Positions 1 through 7,690 of a stretch of 64,000 nucleotides of DNA are shown here, piece after piece. This stretch comes from Streptomyces populi. GTDB lineage: Bacteria > Actinomycetota > Actinomycetes > Streptomycetales > Streptomycetaceae. The notes under the pieces are model-generated. The model was not told the DNA's origin. It searched no databases and saw nothing but the letters and a program-made list of their open reading frames with translations. A program made the position numbers and the translations under genes. Positions within the stretch are counted from its first letter, which is position 1. Each line of letters begins with the position of its first letter. Location: NCBI RefSeq assembly GCF_002911015.1, contig NZ_KZ626854.1, forward strand, positions 1 to 64,000, read 5' to 3'.

Positions 1-31
1 CGACGTCCCGGTCCGTAACGTGAAAGCGAAC

Positions 32-47
32 AAGCCCCACGGGGCTT
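32..47. terminator. Small GC hairpin, possible terminator
   Basis: AAGCCCC and GGGGCTT form a 7-bp inverted repeat around a 2-nt centre. No strong T run follows, so this may be a weak terminator of a gene entering from the left or the base of a regulatory hairpin. Confidence 0.35.
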
Positions 48-68
48 CCCATGTTGTCTAGGCCCACT

Positions 69-164
69 GTCAAGCATCACCTGGGACCAGAACGTCAAAC
101 ATCACCTGGGACTAGACACCTGACAGAGGGCTGTTCGGGCGTCCACTGTCACTTTTACTGACAG
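69..164. promoter_or_regulatory. Direct and inverted repeats upstream of the XRE regulator gene, probable operator region
   Basis: Two near-identical 23-bp direct repeats (69-91 and 94-116, 21 of 23 matching, 25-bp period, each with the core CATCACCTGGGAC) are followed by three hexamers of one type: TGACAG at 121-126, CTGTCA at 146-151 and TGACAG at 159-164. The last two form an inverted repeat with a 7-nt spacer; another CTGTCA is at 67-72. A -10-like TAGTGT lies at 192-197. The array sits directly before the regulator gene starting at 210, so autoregulation by that HTH protein is the simplest reading, but which repeat binds which protein is inference. Confidence 0.5.
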
Positions 165-209
165 CGTCTCGGTTCGGCGTGGGTACCGTCGTAGTGTCGA
201 AGGGAACCC

Positions 210-1427
210 ATGATGGCTGAACTGACCACAGGGCAGCGCGTAGCACGGGCGCGGCGCCGACTCGGCTGGGATCAAGCGCAGTTGGCGGCATCTGTCGACC
301 GCTCCGTTAGCTGGGTCTCGAAGATCGAAACCGGTCGCCTTCCGCTCGATCGTATGAGCGTCCTCGGCCAGATCGCTGAGGTTCTCGGTGTTGAAGTCGT
401 AGAGCTGACCGGACAGCCGTACCGTCACGAGACTGCGGAACTCGACTCCGGGCACGCTGCGATCCCCGGCCTTCGTCTCGCACTCCAACAGGCGACCATG
501 CCTGGCGGCGCAGCGCTGATCGCCATGACCGACGTCCCGGCTCTTCCCGAGCTCACGTCACGGGTAGAGGCGGCCGAGAGGCTGAGGCAGGACGCGAAGT
601 TCGCCGCTCTGGGTGATGTTCTCCCTCAGATCCTTCGTGATCTGGTCGTCCTGTGCGATGTGGCCGAGGGCGAAGACGTGCCGCGGGCCGAGTCGCTCAT
701 GCTGCGGGCGAGCCACATGGCGCGGGTGTCGTCCAATCTCCTTGGGCACCATGACCTCGGATGGAGCGCCGTTCAGCGTGAGCTGGTGGCGGCTGAGCGG
801 GCAGAGTCCCCGATCCTCCGGGCTGCGGCTCGGTGGGACCTGTGCGGGCTCTGGCTGCATGAAGGAGAGCTGGGCGCGGCGCGCGACATGGCCCGGCAGG
901 CTCTCGACGACCTCGAACCTCACATGGGTACGGCCGATCAGACGCTGCGCGCACTATGGGGCGCGATGCACCTTCGGGCCGCTGTCGCGTGGTCCCGGCT
1001 CTGGGATCGCCCGGAGGCAGAGTCCCATCTGGCTGAGGCTCGCCAGGCAGCCGCCGGCGTACCGGAGGACGGAAACGCGTTCCAGACTCAGTTCAATGCG
1101 GTCAATGCCGAGATCCACTCGGTGGAAGTGAGCCTGGAACTGGGTCACCCCCGCGACGTGCTCTCGCGTGCCGAGCTGGTCAACGTCGGGCGTATCGCGT
1201 CGGGGGAGCGGCAGTCGCACTTCTGGGTCTGCACTGCTGTCGGCCAGATGATGAACGGCAAGTCGGCTCCGGCGGCTGACGCGATCCTGCGGGCTGACGC
1301 GATCGCCCCTCAGCACGTACGCAACAGGCCGATTGCCCGGAACCTCGTGGACGATCTGAGGTCGACGGACAAGCACGCGCACACGGCGGAGATCAGGCGT
1401 CTCGCCGCGAGTATGAAACTGGGCTGA
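210..1427 (+). CDS. XRE-family helix-turn-helix regulator with long C-terminal helical domain
   Basis: 405-residue protein. Residues about 7-65 form a Cro/CI-type helix-turn-helix (RVARARRRLGWDQAQLAAS, then SWVSKIETG and a leucine/valine-rich last helix). The remaining about 340 residues are alanine- and leucine-rich and helical, like the TPR-type sensor halves of many actinobacterial XRE regulators. Two adjacent ATG codons (210, 213) follow AAGGGAA; either could start the protein. It is the first gene of the element in view and stands just after a repeat array that looks like an operator region. Probably controls element maintenance or transfer genes; the ligand is unknown. Confidence 0.8.
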   Translation: MMAELTTGQRVARARRRLGWDQAQLAASVDRSVSWVSKIETGRLPLDRMSVLGQIAEVLGVEVVELTGQPYRHETAELDSGHAAIPGLRLALQQATMPGGAALIAMTDVPALPELTSRVEAAERLRQDAKFAALGDVLPQILRDLVVLCDVAEGEDVPRAESLMLRASHMARVSSNLLGHHDLGWSAVQRELVAAERAESPILRAAARWDLCGLWLHEGELGAARDMARQALDDLEPHMGTADQTLRALWGAMHLRAAVAWSRLWDRPEAESHLAEARQAAAGVPEDGNAFQTQFNAVNAEIHSVEVSLELGHPRDVLSRAELVNVGRIASGERQSHFWVCTAVGQMMNGKSAPAADAILRADAIAPQHVRNRPIARNLVDDLRSTDKHAHTAEIRRLAASMKLG

Positions 1428-1447
1428 CTGACAGGGGGAAGGCCGCC

Positions 1448-1597
1448 GTGAGGGTCGCGGACAGGGCGCGATTATTAGTGGAGCTGCACGAGATCCGGAA
1501 GAAGCTCGCCGAAGCCGCCCAGCGGGTCGAGCGGCTGTCTTCCTCGGTCAAGGACGTTCGCGAACCTGGGTCTCAAGGCGGTCAAGCCGCGAGTTGA
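1448..1597 (+). CDS. Possible 49-aa helical protein
   Basis: A GTG start 20 nt after the regulator stop opens a 49-codon frame. The central part (LLVELHEIRKKLAEAAQRV) is a convincing amphipathic helix with heptad-like leucines, suggesting a coiled coil. The upstream AGGGGGAAGG can act as a ribosome site. The frame overlaps the 3' end of the convergent GntR gene by about 50 nt. It is likely cotranscribed with the preceding regulator. No family recognised; it may simply be an unused frame. Confidence 0.4.
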   Translation: MRVADRARLLVELHEIRKKLAEAAQRVERLSSSVKDVREPGSQGGQAAS

Positions 1598-1901
1598 TCA
1601 GCTCCAGGGCGGCCTTGATCTCGCCGAGTTCATCGGCCATGGTGCTGGCCTCTTCCGCCGAGTCCGCGAAAACTGGATCACTGGCCACGAAGGTTCCGCG
1701 ACCTTGCTGGCTCACGATGAGCTGTTCGCGTCGCAGGATGTCGAGCGCGTGGCGGATGGTCATCGGCGCAACGCCATAGCGTTCAGCCATCTTGGCGTTC
1801 CCGTCGAGCCGCTGGCCGGCCTTGAGAGCTCCGGAGGCAATCCTCCTTCGGAGGTCGTCGGCTACCTGCTCGTAGGCGCTACGCGGATCATCCTGGCTCA
1901 C
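1548..1901 (-). CDS. GntR-family transcriptional regulator (KorSA-like)
   Basis: About 117 residues. An N-terminal winged helix of GntR type covers residues about 8-75 (SAYEQVADDLRRRIASG, then GVAPMTIRHALDILRREQLI and the wing QGRGTFVA). The C-terminal 40 residues form a leucine-rich helix instead of a large ligand domain. In pSAM2-type elements the equivalent protein (KorSA) represses replication and transfer genes. A GTG at 1907 also opens the frame, but the Shine-Dalgarno GGGGAGG overlaps it; the GTG at 1901 has the site 5 nt upstream and is the better start. The gene diverges from the small-gene/rep operon, and repeats between the two look like its operator. Confidence 0.85.
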   Translation of the reverse strand: MSQDDPRSAYEQVADDLRRRIASGALKAGQRLDGNAKMAERYGVAPMTIRHALDILRREQLIVSQQGRGTFVASDPVFADSAEEASTMADELGEIKAALELINSRLDRLETQVRERP

Positions 1902-1915
1902 CGTCACCTCCCCAG

Positions 1916-1987
1916 GTTACCTAAGTGACCTAAAGAAATCTGCCCCAGGGCCTTGCGCATCAACTTGGACCAACTAATCTAGGTAAC
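1916..1987. promoter_or_regulatory. Probable GntR operator sites in the divergent promoter region
   Basis: Two tandem 9-mers, GTTACCTAA (1916-1924) and GTGACCTAA (1925-1933), lie next to the ribosome site of the GntR gene. The same octamer in inverse orientation, TAGGTAAC, lies at 1980-1987 near the likely start of the rightward operon. The intergenic stretch is clearly AT-richer than its surroundings. The placement suggests one repressor acting on both divergent promoters, as KorSA does in pSAM2; binding itself is not shown. Confidence 0.55.
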
Positions 1988-2084
1988 ACAAGAGAAGCTA
2001 GATGAGTAGCCAACGATGCCGGGGCGGCGCTCCTACCGCCAAGCAGATTCGCCGCCCCGGTTCCCACCAAAGGGAGCTTCCATC

Positions 2085-2429
2085 ATGCCGTCCACTCCTC
2101 TCCGCGTGCACGTCTCACGTCAGCGAGCTTGCCCGGCCTGCGGTGACGTGAAGTGCGCCAACCCGGCGCAGTGCCTGTACTTCCTGACGTCTCGTCCGTG
2201 GGGCGACTGCCTCAAGTGCGGGGGCTCCGGCTGGGCGAGCGAGGACTCCGACCCGCTGGAGATCTTCTGCCGCCACTGCCTCGGCTCCGGCCTCGACGAG
2301 TACCGGCCCGGCGACATCAGCCCCGATCAGATCAGCGACGCCGCGAAGATGCGGCACGCCGCCCACATCGCCCGCTTGACCACCCTCGTGACCCGGTTCC
2401 CGGCCCGGCGTCTGGCGGTGACGGCATGA
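2085..2429 (+). CDS. Small Cys-pair (zinc-ribbon-like) protein of the integrative element
   Basis: 114 residues from the ATG at 2085, which follows AAAGGGAG; the frame is open further upstream but without a better ribosome site. Three Cys pairs are visible: CPACG near the N-terminus, CLKCGGSGW and CRHCLGSGL. The last two match the CxxCxGxG zinc-binding repeat of DnaJ-type proteins. Small zinc-binding proteins of unknown role are common between korSA and repSA in AICEs. First gene of a tightly overlapping set whose last members are rep, xis and int. Biochemical role unknown. Confidence 0.7.
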   Translation: MPSTPLRVHVSRQRACPACGDVKCANPAQCLYFLTSRPWGDCLKCGGSGWASEDSDPLEIFCRHCLGSGLDEYRPGDISPDQISDAAKMRHAAHIARLTTLVTRFPARRLAVTA

Positions 2430-2626
2430 GCATGCTCGCGTCCTGCCCCGACCTGGTCGACGTCGTCTCGCCCACCTGCCCCGGCTGCGAGGCGCACGCC
2501 CCGCACTGGCGCTGGGTTCGCGCCGATGGCCTGCGCATCCTCACTCACGACGGTGACCTGATCTGCCCGAAGGACCACACCTTCGGCTACGCCCCCGCCC
2601 CGGCTCCGCTGGTGGTGGCCGCATGA
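2426..2626 (+). CDS. 66-aa Cys/His-containing hypothetical protein
   Basis: The ATG overlaps the previous stop as ATGA, implying translational coupling. The 66-residue product has CPGCEAHAPHW followed about 25 residues later by CPKDH, a plausible single zinc site. The tail is rich in Ala and Pro. No family recognised; it belongs to the run of tiny element genes before rep. Confidence 0.6.
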   Translation: MSMLASCPDLVDVVSPTCPGCEAHAPHWRWVRADGLRILTHDGDLICPKDHTFGYAPAPAPLVVAA

Positions 2627-2952
2627 GCCGCAGGAAGGACAAGGCGAACCCGACCCCGCAGTCCCCTGGATTACGGATCTACGCCCCGTCGGCCGACGAA
2701 CGCGCACCCGGCTACCCGACCTCGCCCAGCCACCTGGAGACCTCGAATAACGTCCCCCAGACCCTCGGCGACACCCCTCGCGCCTCCTACGCCTGCCACT
2801 GCGGCAAGACCGCTGAAGCCTCCGGCGTGCGGGGAGTGCAGGAGGTCGTCAAGGGCTGGAACGACCACGGCCGTGCCTGCCCGGACAAGACCGACCGTCC
2901 CTGGGAACGCAACGGCATGCCGCTGCCCCCGCGCCAGAACGGGGGCCGGTGA
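2623..2952 (+). CDS. 109-aa hypothetical protein of the integrative element
   Basis: Start ATG overlaps the upstream stop as ATGA. The N-terminal third is Lys/Arg/Pro-rich and probably disordered. The C-terminal part contains CHCGKTAEASGV, then VQEVVKGWNDHGRAC, giving three cysteines and a histidine that could hold a metal ion. This layout recurs in small AICE proteins. No function can be assigned. Confidence 0.6.
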   Translation: MSRRKDKANPTPQSPGLRIYAPSADERAPGYPTSPSHLETSNNVPQTLGDTPRASYACHCGKTAEASGVRGVQEVVKGWNDHGRACPDKTDRPWERNGMPLPPRQNGGR

Positions 2953-3200
2953 TGGGCCTGCTCGACTGGCGCGACCGGCGCCACTTCGATCAGTCGCAGG
3001 ACGGCGCCCGCCCCTGCATGCAGTGCCAGGTGACGACTCCGATGCGCTCCCACTCCGGTGAACCGGTCCACAAGGTATGCGCGGAGGACTGGAACGACTC
3101 CCACCCCGACGCCCCGCGCTACGAGCACGACGGCCGCGACCTGGGCACCACCCGCTACCACTCCGACCCGCCCATCAAGCACAGGAAGGGCAGCGCGTGA
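2952..3200 (+). CDS. 82-aa Cys-containing hypothetical protein
   Basis: Starts at ATG 2952 (or GTG 2949) overlapping the previous stop, and ends inside the start of rep (GTGA overlap), so it is coupled on both sides. It has CMQCQ and later VCAEDWNDSH, a possible metal site, and a strongly charged His/Asp/Arg C-terminus. Unknown function. Confidence 0.55.
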   Translation: MGLLDWRDRRHFDQSQDGARPCMQCQVTTPMRSHSGEPVHKVCAEDWNDSHPDAPRYEHDGRDLGTTRYHSDPPIKHRKGSA

Positions 3201-4621
3201 CCGACTTCCCCGTATCCCCGGCTGAGGTGGCCCCCCAGGCTGCCTCGGTCGGGGTCGGCCCACTGACCCTCGCGGATCTGCTGCGGGTCGCCAACGCGCC
3301 CGGCTTCGACCGTTGGCAAGAACAGATCAAACGCACCGGCGGCTGCGCGCACCCGATCCGGCTCCAGGGCCAGACCGTCACCCGCGACCGCGCGACCGGC
3401 GACGTCCTGTACTCCTACAGCACCGAGAACGAGCCCGGCGGCATGCTCCGGGTCGCCTGCGGCAACCGGCGGGCCTCGCGCTGCCCGGCCTGCGCCTGGA
3501 CCTACGCGGGGGACACCTACCACCTGATCCGGGCCGGGATCACGGGCGACGTGAACAAGGGCGTCCCGGCCGTGGTCCAGGATCACCCCCGGGTCTTCGC
3601 CACGCTCACCGCCCCCTCGTTCGGGCCCGTGCACAACCGGCCCGATGCCGGGTGCTGCCGCTGCGGGAGCTCCCACGCGGAGAGTGATCCGGCGTTGGGG
3701 ACGGCGCTCGATCCGGGCCGCTACGACTACGCCGGGGCGGTGCTGTTCAACAACTTCGCAGGCGACCTGTGGCGCCGCTTCACGATCTACCTGCGCCGGG
3801 AGATCGCCGCCCGCGCCGGGCTGTCTCAGACGGCCATGACGGAGGTGTGCCGGGTCTCCTTCGGCAAGGTCGCCGAGTTCCAAAAGCGCGGCTCGGTGCA
3901 CTTCCACGCGGTGGTGCGCCTGGACGGTCCCGATGGGCCCGACGCGACTCCGCCGGCCTGGGCGACGGTCGCTCTCCTGGACGATGCGATCAAGGCGGCT
4001 GCCGGGCGGGTCTTCGTGCCCGTGGCCGCCTCCGGGGACTTCCCGGCCCGCACGTTGCGCTGGGGCTCTCAGGTCGACGTACAGCCGATCGGCGCCCTGG
4101 GGCACGAGGAGCTGACCGAACAGGCGGTCGCCTCGTACGTGGCCAAGTACGCCACCAAGGCGGCCGAGACCACCGGCACCGTGGATCAACGGATCGGGGA
4201 GCTCTCCGAGCTCGACAAGCTGCCGCTGCCCGCGCACACCCGGCGCCTGATCGAAGCCTGCTGGGACCTCGACGGGGCCTACCCGGAACGGATGCTGGCG
4301 CGCTGGGCCCACATGCTCGGCTTCCGCGGTCACTTCTCCACCAAGTCCCGCCGCTACTCCACCACCCTCGGCGCACTGCGCCAGGTCCGCGCCGACTACC
4401 GAGCCCGGCAAGAACGCCGCGAACGCGGACTCTCCGAAGACCTCGACGACTCGGAGGGCTCCACGCTCGTGCTCGCCCACTGGATTTATGCCGGACAGGG
4501 CCACACGCCGGGAGAGTCCTGGCTGGCCGCATCGATCGCAAAGGAGATCCAACTGAACCGAGAGACCGCACGCGACGCGCTGGCCGACGTGCTGGCCATT
4601 GAGGCTGAGGGGGAGTGGTGA
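3197..4621 (+). CDS. RepSA-like replication initiator
   Basis: 474 residues from the GTG at 3197, overlapping the upstream stop. Replication initiator of the pSAM2 RepSA type, expected to nick the element origin for rolling-circle replication. Visible marks: a Cys cluster at residues 88-99 (CGNRRASRCPAC), a second one near 153-156 (CCRC), the strand FATLTAPSFGPVH (about 134-146), a HFH metal-binding triad at 235-237 within GSVHFHAVVRLDG, and later SYVAKYATKAAE, where one Tyr is the probable nicking residue. Length matches the family. It is followed 2 nt later by xis and then int, the standard rep-xis-int order. Confidence 0.88.
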   Translation: MTDFPVSPAEVAPQAASVGVGPLTLADLLRVANAPGFDRWQEQIKRTGGCAHPIRLQGQTVTRDRATGDVLYSYSTENEPGGMLRVACGNRRASRCPACAWTYAGDTYHLIRAGITGDVNKGVPAVVQDHPRVFATLTAPSFGPVHNRPDAGCCRCGSSHAESDPALGTALDPGRYDYAGAVLFNNFAGDLWRRFTIYLRREIAARAGLSQTAMTEVCRVSFGKVAEFQKRGSVHFHAVVRLDGPDGPDATPPAWATVALLDDAIKAAAGRVFVPVAASGDFPARTLRWGSQVDVQPIGALGHEELTEQAVASYVAKYATKAAETTGTVDQRIGELSELDKLPLPAHTRRLIEACWDLDGAYPERMLARWAHMLGFRGHFSTKSRRYSTTLGALRQVRADYRARQERRERGLSEDLDDSEGSTLVLAHWIYAGQGHTPGESWLAASIAKEIQLNRETARDALADVLAIEAEGEW

Positions 4622-4623
4622 CC

Positions 4624-4824
4624 ATGGATCGGCTCTTGGACGTTCAGGAGGTCGCCGAAGTGCTTGGGACGGGTGTCCGCTTTCCCCGGCGCCTGATCGA
4701 GGAACGCCGGATCACCTTCGTGAAGGTTGGTCGGCACGTTCGTATCCCGCAGAGCGCTCTAGACGAGTATGTCGCCGCGAACACGGTGCATCGTGTGGTC
4801 CGTCGGCTGAGGGCGGTGGCCTGA
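4624..4824 (+). CDS. xis: Excisionase (Xis), MerR-like DNA-binding protein
   Basis: 66 residues from ATG 4624, 8 nt after a GGGGGAG ribosome site (two in-frame GTGs lie just upstream). The sequence LLDVQEVAEVLGTG, then RRLIEERRI and FVKVGRHVRIPQSALDEYV is the usual short winged-helix (HTH_17) of recombination directionality factors. It overlaps the integrase start by one base (TGATG), so the two are made together. Its role is to direct the integrase towards excision. Confidence 0.88.
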   Translation: MDRLLDVQEVAEVLGTGVRFPRRLIEERRITFVKVGRHVRIPQSALDEYVAANTVHRVVRRLRAVA

Positions 4825-6038
4825 TGCCCAACAGCCGTGGTCGGCGTCGGCGCTTCGGCGCGGTTCGGCAACTGAAGTCCGGTCGCTGGCAAGCTCGGTA
4901 CCGTGATCCGGCAACCGGTCTCCTGCGGTCCGCGCCGCACACCTTCGGGACGAAGACGGACGCTGATCTGTGGCTCACCACCACTGAGGCAGAGATCATC
5001 AAAGGCACGTTCCGTGATCCGAGCGCAGGGAAGATCACCGTTGCAGAGTGGGGCAAGCGGTGGTTCGACTCGGCTTCCCCGCACCTCAAGCGGCGGACCG
5101 TGACGCTCTATGCCGGACTGATCCGGCTGTGGATTGATCCTCGGGTCGGTGGCTATGAGCTGTCGGCGGTGCGTCCGATCCACATCAAGGAGTGGCTGGC
5201 CGGACTTCAGAAAGCCGGGTTGAGTGCCTCGCGTACGCGAACCGCCTACCGGGTGCTGTCTCAGATCTTCGCGTCGGCTGTCGACAACGACCTGATCGCG
5301 GTCACGCCCTGCCGGGGGATCAAGCTCCCGCGTCTGCCCGAGACCGAGCCGCACATCCTGAGCACGCGCGAAGTCGAGCGCTTGATCTCGAACCTCAACC
5401 GGCCGCATGACCTGCTGGTCAAGCTCCTCGCGTACGCCGGGCTTCGGATCGGTGAGGGGTTCGCCCTGCGGCGGAAGGACGTGGACCTGGTCAACGGTTT
5501 GATCTGGGTGGATGAGGCGTTGGCGGAGGTTGCCGGGCAACTGTTCTTCGACACCCCAAAGTCGCACCAGAAGCGGCCGTTGACGCTGCCCGCGTACCTC
5601 GTCGGGGAGCTCCGGGAACACCTCACGTCGCACGTGGCGGACGATCCGGAAGCGCTACTGTTTCTCGGTCGCACCGGCCGCCCGCTTCGGTACAACTCAT
5701 GGCGCCGGACGCACTTCGACAAGGCCGTGAGTCGCGCCGGCCTCGAAGACGTCACCCCGCAGGACCTCCGAGCGACGCACGCTTCCCAGGTGGCCGACCG
5801 GCACGGCGTCATGGCTGCGGCCAAGAGGTTGGGCCACGCCAACGCGAGCGTCACCACGCGGCACTACGCGCGGTCGCGTGATGGTCAGGACGCGGAGATC
5901 GCAAAGGGACTCAACGCCGACCACGAGCGGGCCAAGCGTGCTCGTGCCAGGAAGGCCAAGCGGGGGAAGGGCGACGTGGCACGGACGTTGCACGAAGAGA
6001 CGGGCGCCGCTTCCGAGTCTGACGATCACGGCGGATGA
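4824..6038 (+). CDS. int: Site-specific integrase, tyrosine recombinase
   Basis: 404 residues. An N-terminal arm-binding part (GRWQARYRDPATGLLRS), a SAM-like core-binding domain (about 70-165) and a C-terminal catalytic domain (175-360) are visible. Catalytic residues: Arg208 (AGLRIGE), Lys246 (TPKS), Arg316 (QDLRATHAS), His338 (LGHANASV) and Tyr348 (TTRHYAR). The first His of the HxxR motif is Gln313 here. The last 50 residues are a Lys/Arg-rich tail. The gene ends 41 nt before the tRNA-Tyr-derived att site, so it should integrate the element at that tRNA gene. Confidence 0.92.
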   Translation: MPNSRGRRRRFGAVRQLKSGRWQARYRDPATGLLRSAPHTFGTKTDADLWLTTTEAEIIKGTFRDPSAGKITVAEWGKRWFDSASPHLKRRTVTLYAGLIRLWIDPRVGGYELSAVRPIHIKEWLAGLQKAGLSASRTRTAYRVLSQIFASAVDNDLIAVTPCRGIKLPRLPETEPHILSTREVERLISNLNRPHDLLVKLLAYAGLRIGEGFALRRKDVDLVNGLIWVDEALAEVAGQLFFDTPKSHQKRPLTLPAYLVGELREHLTSHVADDPEALLFLGRTGRPLRYNSWRRTHFDKAVSRAGLEDVTPQDLRATHASQVADRHGVMAAAKRLGHANASVTTRHYARSRDGQDAEIAKGLNADHERAKRARARKAKRGKGDVARTLHEETGAASESDDHGG

Positions 6039-6079
6039 CCTGCACAGACGGTCCGCTGAACCTGATCGTTCGCCGGAGT

Positions 6080-6130
6080 CTGTAAATCTGCCGGCTTCGC
6101 CTTCCCAGGTTCGAATCCTGGCGCCGCCAC
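6080..6130 (+). other. Attachment site (attR): 3' half of a tRNA-Tyr gene
   Basis: From CTGTAAATCTGCCGG onward the 51 nt read as a tRNA-Tyr(GUA) from the anticodon loop to the 3' end: the anticodon loop CTGTAAA, a variable arm, T-arm CCAGG-TTCGAAT-CCTGG (6105-6121), acceptor strand CGCCGCC and discriminator A. The 5' anticodon strand before it (GGAGT) does not pair with TCTGC, and no 5' half is present, so this is a recombination product and not a working gene. The identity block is presumably the att core used by the adjacent integrase. Confidence 0.88.
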
Positions 6131-6138
6131 ATGAAGGT

Positions 6139-6180
6139 AAACCCCCTCCGATCTGCGGAAACGTAGATCGGAGGGGGTTT
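6139..6180 (+). terminator. Strong hairpin terminator behind the tRNA-Tyr fragment
   Basis: A perfect 16-bp inverted repeat (6139-6154 with 6165-6180, ending GGAGGGGGTTT) around a 10-nt loop, followed by CTTCC. It was probably the original terminator of the chromosomal tRNA-Tyr gene and marks the return to host sequence. Confidence 0.8.
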
Positions 6181-6573
6181 CTTCCTGTTTGGGGCGTTAT
6201 GGGCGGGGTGCGGGCGTGTCTCGCCTCGTACCGCCGTGCCTCGCCGTGTCTCGTAATACCCCGCCGTTGACCGGCGTGCGCCCCCCGGCGTCCCCCGGGG
6301 AGAGCGTGATCACTCCGGATCGTTCCGTCCCTGGGGCGAGCCGGAACGGCACTCGGGCGTGCCGGGGGCCGCGGGGGTGGTGGGTCAGCGGTGAGGCCGT
6401 CTCCGCCTCGCTCCGCGGGTTCCTTCGATCCTTCGCCCGCACCTTCCCGTGGCCGGCTCGCGTGGCGGTCGCCGTGGTCGTGCGCCGGAGCCGGGCCGGG
6501 TGGACGGAGTGGGGCATGAACGCGACGGATAGGCTGCCGCCTCTTGCAACGGCATGCTCCTGAAGAGGTGTGA
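6181..6573. other. Intergenic, no supported gene
   Basis: About 390 nt between the att site terminator and a secreted-protein gene. Open frames here have no convincing ribosome site or family features. The upstream promoter of the next gene must lie here, but no clear -35/-10 pair was picked out. Confidence 0.4.
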
Positions 6574-7401
6574 ATGAAGACAGGCAGACGAACCGTCGCG
6601 GTGGCCACGTTCGTGGGAGCGTTGGGGTTCTCGGTGCTGAACGTGCCGGTGGCCCGGGCGGCGGACACCGGTATCACCGTGTCGAGCATCGTCATCAACC
6701 ACGGCAAGCCGATCGTCGTCGGCACGTCGAAGGAAGTGGAGCCGCCCATCAGTTTCAATATCGCGCTGCCTTCCGGGTACAGCACCGCCGACCCCTCGCG
6801 CTACGACGCGTACCCCTTCCTCTACCGCGGCGGCATCGATACGGCGGCCGACACCGGGGAGAACTTCATCCAGCCGGGCAGCTACACCTGCTACGAGATC
6901 GACTCCAGGCACGCCCGCTGCGAGGGCAACCTCTACATCGACCCGCACCCGAGCCAGGAGCACGTCGACTCCAACAGCGACGCCACGACCTGGAAGGTCG
7001 GCGTCTCGCTGCGGCTGTGGAAGGCCGACGGCGGCCTCAAGACCGGGGAACGGGAGACGCGGTCCACGACCGCCCAGCTCAAGCGCGCGGCCAAGGCGAC
7101 CACCGACGCCTCGCCGGAGCCGGTCACCAAGGGCAGGACGATCACTGTCACGGGCAAGGTGACCCGGGCGAACTGGAGCACGAAGAAGTACGACGCCTAC
7201 AGCGGCCGTACGGTCAGCCTCCAGTTCCGGGCCAAGGGTGCCGACACCTTCAAGACGGTCAAGAAGGCCACCACCAGCGGCACCGGGAGCCTGAAGGCCA
7301 CGGTCACCGCCACGGTCGACGGCTCCTACCGCTGGGTGTACTACGGCAACTCGACGACCGGCGCCGCCACCAGCGCGGCCGACTACGTCGACGTGCGCTG
7401 A
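6574..7401 (+). CDS. Secreted protein of unknown function
   Basis: 275 residues. A classic Sec signal peptide (MKTGRRTVAVATFVGALGF, cleavage after ARA at about residue 29) begins the protein. Mature residues 30-150 hold a Cys pair (CYEIDSRHARC) likely to form a disulfide. Residues about 180-275 look like a small beta-sandwich repeat (GRTITVTGKVTRANW, then GRTVSLQFRAKGADTFKTV and GSYRWVYYGNSTTG), a type often attached to Streptomyces secreted proteins. ATG 6574 follows GAAGAGGTG. It stands alone after the AICE. Specific function unknown. Confidence 0.75.
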   Translation: MKTGRRTVAVATFVGALGFSVLNVPVARAADTGITVSSIVINHGKPIVVGTSKEVEPPISFNIALPSGYSTADPSRYDAYPFLYRGGIDTAADTGENFIQPGSYTCYEIDSRHARCEGNLYIDPHPSQEHVDSNSDATTWKVGVSLRLWKADGGLKTGERETRSTTAQLKRAAKATTDASPEPVTKGRTITVTGKVTRANWSTKKYDAYSGRTVSLQFRAKGADTFKTVKKATTSGTGSLKATVTATVDGSYRWVYYGNSTTGAATSAADYVDVR

Positions 7402-7690
7402 CGCCTCGGGCGCAGGGCCGGGATCTCGCCACCCCCGGCCCTGGCCGGCGTGCCCCCGCCGGGCCGCGCGGCCCGTGTTCCGCCACGACGGCCAGCTCGG
7501 CGGCGGTCGGTGGGCCGCCCGCCGAGGCCGAGCCGGCGGCCGGAAATTCCAGGCCGAAAATCGCTGGTTCCGGATTGGAAGATGTCGGCTGGTTTTCGTC
7601 CGTGATCAAGGCCTCCGAATGCCCTCGTCCGTGAACGGGTAAATTGGGAATCACGCACGACGTCGTCCGTGCGGGTACCGAAGGAGGGTC

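Larger units (their letters stand above)
1..6130 (+). mobile_element. Right-hand part of an AICE-type integrative element (truncated by window start)
   Basis: The stretch holds, in order, an XRE-type regulator, a divergent GntR repressor, four tiny overlapping ORFs, a RepSA-like replication initiator, an excisionase and a tyrosine integrase, and stops at a copy of the 3' half of a tRNA-Tyr gene. That order (regulators - small genes - rep - xis - int - tRNA att) is the known layout of actinomycete integrative and conjugative elements such as pSAM2 and SLP1; SLP1 is known to use a tRNA-Tyr gene as target. The Tra (FtsK-like) and Spd transfer genes expected for such an element are not in the window and would lie to the left of base 1, as would the intact tRNA-Tyr gene and the other att site. 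Whether the element is complete and mobile cannot be judged from this part. Confidence 0.85.

Noticed and set aside
6189..6563. 124-codon frame between the att site and the secreted protein gene
   Set aside because: Arg/Gly/Ser-rich, no ribosome site and no motif.
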